A stretch of 64,000 nucleotides of DNA. It comes from Clonostachys chloroleuca (lineage: Eukaryota; Ascomycota; Sordariomycetes; Hypocreales; Bionectriaceae). Where the stretch lies: assembly GCA_037952775.1 (NCBI GenBank), contig JBANAY010000003.1, positions 33,108,001 to 33,172,000 of the forward strand, written 5' to 3'. Numbering within the stretch: position 1 is the first letter of the stretch; every line of letters starts with the position of its first letter. Below are positions 58,196 to 64,000 of the stretch, in pieces. The position numbers and the translations under genes were made by a program. The notes beneath the pieces are model-generated. The model saw only the letters and a list, made by a program, of their open reading frames with translations. It ran no database searches and had not been told where the DNA came from.

Positions 58196-60558
58196 AAATG
58201 CTTTTTTTTTAAAAACACAAAACGGAAAGAGAAAAAAAATTCAAGGATCACGGAGATGAACTTGACGACCATTGAATGTTTGTTTTTTACGTTCTTGGTC
58301 CGGTAGCAACTTTGTTCCACGCGGAAGAGTTGCTACCATTTGGCGACCCAGACTTGTTGCTCACGCATGAAACAGTCCTTTAACCACCACTTTTATTTTC
58401 TATTTTCATTCAGAAATTTACTAGGGGGTTTATCTAAGTTTCCAGCGGAACTAGCAAGCGAGCGATGATTTAGTGTTTTTGCTTTGTTTCTTTAATTTCT
58501 TTGATTGTTTTTTGTTCAAGCTATGATGCTCATTTATGTATTTCACAAGCAGTTGTTCTATTCTTTTGGTATCTTTTCATTATTTTTCTCATGTTCTTGT
58601 TATCTCTATTGGAATTTTGGATTCAGCTGCTTTTTTTTCTCATTTGGAGTTGGGGCAACGCCAGCTGCGACGGCACATCAGCAAGCAGACAGAACTCGAC
58701 AGGCTCCAGTCCGGTTAGCTTGTACATTTTTGGAGGGTCATTGAGGCGAACACCTCTTGAAGGGGATGGACGGCAACAGTGCGTGGCCAACATGCAACGA
58801 TGGTGACTTGGTTCACCTTAGCATCTTTTTTAGCATTTCTGGAATTTGACGCAATGAAGAGAATGGGAAACGGGAACGACGAACTGGATGAGGAAACGAT
58901 TGTTTTTTCTTTTACGATGAATGTCTACTATTATTTTTGATTTCTACAGACAAGTGCGTTACAGCCTCAGACTGTCGATTACAGCTGAAGACCGCTACGA
59001 GTCTTTTCACATAACATACACCACACTCCTTTGGCCTCTTCAGGCTCGTCTTTTTTTTTTTGTAGCAGATGAAATTTAGTTAGATAGCAGACGTGCAATA
59101 CTGACTGAGTTTCTACTTGGCAATCATTACTGATTCAAAAGCAAATTACGTGATGTGTGATTTCCATGCCTTGGTCACTTAGAATTGATGCCGTCTTCCA
59201 GGCAGGTAGCAACATGCAAGCCAGGATGGACATCATTGGTATGCCTGCCATTGGATTCCTTGGACACAATACCACCATCATCCAACATCAAGTGTACATC
59301 AGATGCGACCCAGTCACCAACACAACTATTATCAGCACATGAGCTCAAGGGGCGGATGGGCAACTGATACGAGTTGGTGGTTCGCCCCCTCTACGTTTGC
59401 CTGTGAGACAAACCAGTAAGAGATCACATTGCATCACCTTGGAGGACGGCATGACACCACCTCCCGCTTCGCCTCTCCATGCACCCATTCCATTGGGAGA
59501 GGCCGGCAGGGGGGTTCTCTTCTTCCAGATAAAAAGCCCCTCCCTCCTCTGCTGAGGGTGGGCGCGCACGTGCACGCGATACGATGTGGTAGACCGGAGA
59601 GTGGCAGTGGGCAGGTTTTTCCAAGCAACGATACATGCATCCTGGAGGAGGGTGAGGGGAGGACAGATCAGATTGGCCCTCTGGGCTCTGGGGCTACATC
59701 GGCGGGTTTTTGTTGATAAGATTCCCTCACCCCGGCCATTGGTCTTCTCTCCCCCGTCCGTCCGTCTCGGGGTGGTGTTGGTGGTGGTGGGAGGGACTGG
59801 ATCAGCAGTGATTGACCGTCATGCGATGCGACATCCACCCTCACACTTGCCAACCACGGCGTTTTCTTGTCCGCGCCCCGCATTACCTCCGTTTGCTCAT
59901 ATGCAGCCGTGACGCGATCGGGACCGTCTCATTGCTAGGAAATGGATAAATAGGCTTCGGTTTTCGCTGCTGACCAGACGGAACCGAGAAGGGGTTGCTT
60001 GGCGCCTGGGGAGGGGGACCTCACACCACGATCTGCATTATTTGGGGGAACTGTTGGTTGATGGGCGCGCTTACTGCGACATTTTGATTGTTTTGAGCGG
60101 ACCATTCGGATCTTCTTTCCCGTACGGGCGTTGAGTCCTCGGTAAGGTGAATTTGATATCATATTGCGCGTGCAGAGTACATACATACACCATCCCAAAC
60201 ATCGAATAATATCACTCGTCCGAGTAACATGTGACCAATATTTTTACTCCAATCAATGGACATACAAAACAAAAGATGTGCATGTTGATCCTGAATGTGA
60301 GGTATCACCGGCACTGTCTCATGCACATCCATTGGCAGCAGCCATTCGTTATTCGAGCTGCGCCAACACCGGTGACACCATGGATATTGATAGGCGGGAT
60401 CCAACGCCATGAGAATATTTCAGAAGATACGCTAGTCCGACGACGAAGGGGCATGCTCAAGGCGTCATCTAGGTCGCGCACCAACGGCTTACCTACCAAG
60501 GTTCGCCGACTGCAAAACGTGCAGCATCCACAACGTACGCCCCTATAGCGGCCGTTGA
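58196..60558. other. Intergenic, two convergent 3' regions
   Basis: A 2.4 kb spacer. The left 900 bp is T/A-rich and looks like the bZIP 3' UTR; a hydrophobic open frame at 58501-58806 is a by-product of its T-rich composition. No gene is supported further right. Confidence 0.5.
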
Positions 60559-62227
60559 TCACTTCTTACCGTTGGGATCGTATTTCTCCTTCCATATCCT
60601 GTGGCCGAATCAGCTTTGTTATGCTCTCATGATGAACTTTAGCGGGTGATGGGCGATGCAGTCAGCACCAGGGGGTAGGCCTCTGGACGCCACCGTGATG
60701 CGATAATAGGCATGCCGAACCCCTATATATAGGGTGCGTGATGGGCCGGTGACGGGGGAGGAAGGCCAATGGGACGAGACGGGGAGGCAGAGTGGGTGAG
60801 GCTTACCATGAATTCCCAATAGTCTTGTTTCCTGCCTTCTCAGCCATACGATAGTAGCGAGCTGCTGCGTACTGTTCCGATTGGTTAGCGGTTTGTACAC
60901 CGGGGGACTTGCAACATATGGAACAGGGTATGGGGAAAGGTCGTTGGTTGGATGTATGGCTGATTCAGATTCTCGAAACCGAGTCAAGGGGCGAGTGTTT
61001 GCATACCTTGTCTTTCTTACAACCGTGGCCCTCGAGATAGCACCATGCAACCTCGTTCATGGCATCTGTGATGGTCATAGTCAGCTCCGAGAGGCACCAT
61101 GGTTGTTCCTTTGTCAGGTGCATTCACTTACCAGCGTCCCCAAGGTTGGCAGCAGTCTCATAATACTGCAGAAGTGGGAATAGAAATCATGTCAGCTGAG
61201 ACAAGTTATGCTTTTATAAGCAGTTTGAATCTTTCTCACCTGTTTGGCTGCAACTGGATCTTTGTTTATGCCCCAGCCGTGGCGGAAGCAGTTGGCCAGC
61301 TCGAAGATGGCCAGAACCAGCTCTCCCTTGGCGGCACCTCCTTTCTTTAATCCGGCCTTGAGAGCCAGTTCTTCAATGGATGCTGAGCTTGATAGGGCTG
61401 CTGTCAGGTAGCGAACTGCCCCAGCAGGGTCTGGTGCAACTCCCCAGCCGTGTCTGCCATATGTATCAGATCTGGCTCCTTCATACATATTGCAGGGTGA
61501 AGAGAAAGAAAGGGAATTCAAAATAAGCAACATACCTCAGCGCGAGACCATACAAAACCTGGCTCAGCGGGTTGTTAGCGCCGTTCGGATCCGCCAACCG
61601 GCCAAAGATCCTCGACGAGGCGAGGAGGTCGCCCTCCTCGTGCAGCCTGATGGCCTCCTGGATGTCCTCGTCGATCTCCTTGGACGACACGGCGCCGCCG
61701 CCGCCCCTGGACGGCGGCCGCGAGGGGGTCCTGGGCGTGCCGACGGAGCTGGAGGGCCGACTCCTCACGAGCTCGCTCTGCCCGGCCAGCATCATGGCGC
61801 GGCTCTCCCACTGCGACTCGTCCTGCGCGTCGCCGCCGACCTGGATCTCGGGCAGGTTGGTGGGCACGTACTCTGACGAGTCGGGCGCCCGGTTGAGGTG
61901 CAGGACCTCGGACACGCGCCGAGGACGGCGGGGGCTCGCGGGCCCGTCGGCGGCAGCAGCTTGGGACGAGGAGGCTGCGGAGCCGCTTCGGGACCGGCTT
62001 CGCGGGCGGAAGACGTCCAGGCTGCGCCTGGCGAGGCTGGGCTCCTTGGCCGCCGCGAGGTGGTCCTGGTCGTGGGGGTGGTGAGGGGGCTGGATGTACT
62101 CCTGGGTGGTGGTGTCGGAGCGGATGAAGACGAAGTCTGGCGTGTCTAAGTTGTTGGTGTTTCCTTTCTGTCGATGCGGCTCCTCGTCGTCGTCATCCTT
62201 CCTCCTGAGCATGTCTCGGAGCCCCAT
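60559..62227 (-). CDS. Sel1-like repeat protein (Nif1/Dsf2-like)
   Basis: Cytosolic Sel1/TPR-like scaffold of 367 residues. Six exons join in frame: 62227-61536, 61453-61240, 61165-61132, 61065-61007, 60871-60807 and 60598-60559. The N-terminal 190 residues are basic, Ser/Pro/Arg-rich and probably disordered and phosphorylated. Sel1 repeats follow, with typical motifs LYGLALRHGWGVAPDPAGA, LANCFRHGWGINKDPVAA, YYETAANLGDADAMNEVAWC, and YLEGHGCKKDKYAAARYYRM. The tail is SWIWKEKYDPNGKK. S. pombe Nif1, an inhibitor of the Nim1 mitotic kinase, and yeast Dsf2 share this layout, so a cell-cycle or polarity role is a guess from the family. The last four exons are only 34-65 nt, and each phase matches. 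Confidence 0.85.
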
Positions 62228-63577
62228 TGTGGTGGTGAGACACGAACGGCTGAGCTGATCGGCTCAACACTAGCTGGTCAATCACTCGGGCAGGTAGTTT
62301 CCACTGTGCTCCAAGAAAGTCCTGGTAACCCGGATAAAATAGGTCTTCTTGTAGAACCCGATTCCTGTAATTTTGGGAAGTCGTTGATGACGTTCAAATG
62401 GGGTGTATCAGATGGCTGCGTGTAAGAGTAAGCGCGAGGGGCTGTGCCGCCACGGGAATACTTCTCAGCTGGCGGCGTCTAAGGTGGCACTATATGGGGA
62501 CCGGCAGGCGTAAATTGCTATGGATAGTATGCCTGGCGGGGCCGTTGGTGAGATTGATTGCGAGCTGGGCGTGGATGCGAGCGAATAAGCTACGAGCTCA
62601 AATGGCTGAGTGAGTTGGAACAAGTGAATGCGTACGGCAGGTTAAATCAGACGAGCGAGCAAGATGTTCGAGCTCACGGCCAGAGCATTGAGAGATGAGC
62701 GAGCGTCTAATTCAAGGCCTGTGTTAGTTGTTCTTTCATTGGGCAGAGGAACGGATTCACTTGCTATTTCTTGCCCGCTCCGTTTCAGCGCTCAAATTTA
62801 AATTTAGCAGAGCCACAGGGAGCCCCCGCAACGAATCATCGCCCCCAAGGACCCTTCATCTTTGCCTGCATTGCGACAAAGGCCAGCCCTGCCGCCTTTG
62901 TATAAGCTAGCGCTTATACATTATGTATGGGGTAGATCCGTGATACTAGCTGCCCGTTTGGGGCCCTTGCGTGTCATGATGTTTGATGGGATGGATAGCT
63001 GTGTATACAGAGATTCATCATTAAAGGAACGTGATAGTATGAATTGCAGATAGTCAAGCGTCACTGCATTGATGGGCCGCTGTGTTTAAAATCGAGTTTT
63101 TATTTCTACCCTCGTCTGTCTCTCTTCTTCTTTTTGATCTTTCTTTTCTTCTGCTCATCCTTTTCTCTCGCTCTTCGCGAGGCTCTGTTGCTAATCTATA
63201 GAATAGAAGATCATAAGGGCACCTATCATATGCTTCTTCCATTACACGCTTTCGTATCCTCCTTTTTTTTTCTTTTCTTTTTCCCTGCAAGCTGGCAACA
63301 AGACCATCTTCGCACGCATCGTACTGCGGCGGATATTAATGGGAGGGAAGCAAGAGAATAAACAAAGGTCTGCCATGCTATGTACTGAAAATCACTGGTA
63401 AGGGTATTCCAAAAATTGGGTGCTAACACAACCAAATTTGTCATATACTAAGCAGAAATATTCATGGGCAGGCTAGACAAAGGGAAAGATGTGCTGAGCC
63501 ATCTCGCCCTACTAACAATCGGCCCTTGGGATACAGTCACGATCATATGGAACTGGGCTTGATCGCGGGTCTGTTAG
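62228..63577. other. Intergenic, Sel1-gene promoter and CCCH-gene 3' region
   Basis: A 1.35 kb spacer between same-strand genes. It holds a 22-bp inverted repeat and T-rich runs near 63108-63282. No coding segment is supported. Confidence 0.5.
62899..62920. repeat. 22-bp inverted repeat
   Basis: Perfect 9-bp arms TGTATAAGC and GCTTATACA flank a TAGC loop, upstream of the Sel1-repeat gene by about 670 bp. It could be a hairpin or a dimer binding site. Confidence 0.7.
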
Positions 63578-64000
63578 TTAGAGGGCTATGAAATCTTTTC
63601 GGTCTTCGAAATCAGACAAGTCCGAGTCCGCGTCAAGAAATTCAGCCACTTCGTCTGAGTCGACATCGTCAGAGTCCGCAGCCTCCTCGTCGCTAGATAC
63701 GTCTTCTTCCATAGCATTAGACTGGCCTGCTTGCCCACGGAGGACGCTCGCCCTCTCACGGTGGAGAAGCTTGCATCCTTTCGTGTTACAGCGGCCAGTG
63801 TTGCTAAAGTCGGGACACTCAAAGACATGGCGCTCTGAACAGTTTGCTCCTTTATCGCAGTAGCCGAGGAATCCAAAGGATTTGCAAACTGGAGCACCTG
63901 GTGGTGCGCTAGAGTGAGTAAACGGACAATCAGATTTGGCACAGTGGCCCTTGGCAAAGTGTAAACAATCAGGCACACGCTCGGGAGTAAGCTCGTGAGA
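63578..64000 (-). CDS. CCCH zinc-finger protein (5' partial)
   Basis: The C-terminal 140 residues of a tandem CCCH zinc-finger protein; the start lies beyond the right edge. Three fingers are visible: CLHFAKGHCAKSDCPFTH (C-x7-C-x4-C-x3-H), CKSFGFLGYCDKGANCSERH (C-x8-C-x5-C-x3-H) and CPDFSNTGRCNTKGCKLLH (C-x8-C-x4-C-x3-H). CCCH fingers of this type bind RNA, and tandem arrays occur in mRNA 3'-end and export factors such as ZC3H3; that link is a family-level guess. The C-tail is very acidic (DSDDVDSDEVAEFLDADSD) and ends DFIAL before a TAA at 63578-63580. No intron is seen in this part. Confidence 0.85.
   Translation of the reverse strand, partial: SHELTPERVPDCLHFAKGHCAKSDCPFTHSSAPPGAPVCKSFGFLGYCDKGANCSERHVFECPDFSNTGRCNTKGCKLLHRERASVLRGQAGQSNAMEEDVSSDEEAADSDDVDSDEVAEFLDADSDLSDFEDRKDFIAL

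Noticed and set aside
58501..58806. Hydrophobic 101-codon frame after the bZIP stop
   Set aside because: It lies in T-rich 3' UTR-like DNA, and its Phe/Leu content follows from base composition.
1..64000. CRISPR arrays, integrated virus, transposons, biosynthetic cluster core genes
   Set aside because: I looked for spaced direct repeats, transposase or reverse-transcriptase motifs, terminal repeats and PKS/NRPS signatures, and saw none.

Overview
The window is nuclear DNA from a filamentous ascomycete, most likely a Sordariomycete and possibly Hypocreales. Genes are monocistronic and cut by short GT-AG introns, mostly about 50 to 80 nt, with CTAAC/CTGAC-like branch points. Spacers are long, and the protein set is typical of Pezizomycotina: a tandem-FolB protein, DUF3605, DUF3237, a TGL3-type patatin protein, an ammonium permease and a Ser-rich GPI-anchored wall protein. 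The lineage call is inference from gene content; no species marker is visible. No rRNA, tRNA, transposon, CRISPR array or secondary-metabolite core gene was recognised.

Layout: a 5'-truncated histidine acid phosphatase/phytase (+, to 1929) converges on a Mep1/Mep3-type ammonium permease (-, 2919-4593). Next on the minus strand are a CRT10-like regulator (7288-10158), a membrane-anchored GH5 glycosidase (10738-12177) and a seven-helix GPCR-like receptor (13818-15493). A 10 kb gene-poor tract (15.5-25.6 kb) follows, ending in a low-GC patch with coding-like fragments. Then come a tandem dihydroneopterin-aldolase-fold protein (+, 25653-26610), a DUF3605 protein (-, 26774-27515), UTP-glucose-1-phosphate uridylyltransferase (+, 29483-31782), a Ser-rich GPI protein (+, 35007-35745), an unknown 193-aa protein (-, 37788-38369), a TGL3-like patatin protein (-, 40124-42094), LEO1 (-, 42974-44268) head to head with MOB2 (+, 45363-47182), and a DUF3237 protein (-, 47587-48293). 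After a second 8 kb gene-poor tract lie a bZIP factor with a C-proximal membrane segment (+, 56328-58195), a Sel1-repeat protein (-, 60559-62227) and a CCCH zinc-finger protein running off the right end (-, 63578-64000).

The genes do not form one pathway. A loose theme is nutrient uptake and surface biology: phosphate release, ammonium uptake, UDP-glucose supply, a wall glycoprotein, a GH5 enzyme and a GPCR. The rest are general regulators: the Paf1 complex, the NDR-kinase partner MOB2, and transcription factors. No new multi-gene system was found. The points most worth a second look are: single-base deletions breaking three otherwise intact genes, more likely consensus errors than pseudogenes; a TGL3-like lipase homologue whose GxSxG nucleophile is Ala; an ammonium permease with Glu at the first pore-His position; a GC-AG 628-nt first intron in UGP1; and a bZIP gene with a membrane segment and a leader containing several upstream ORFs.
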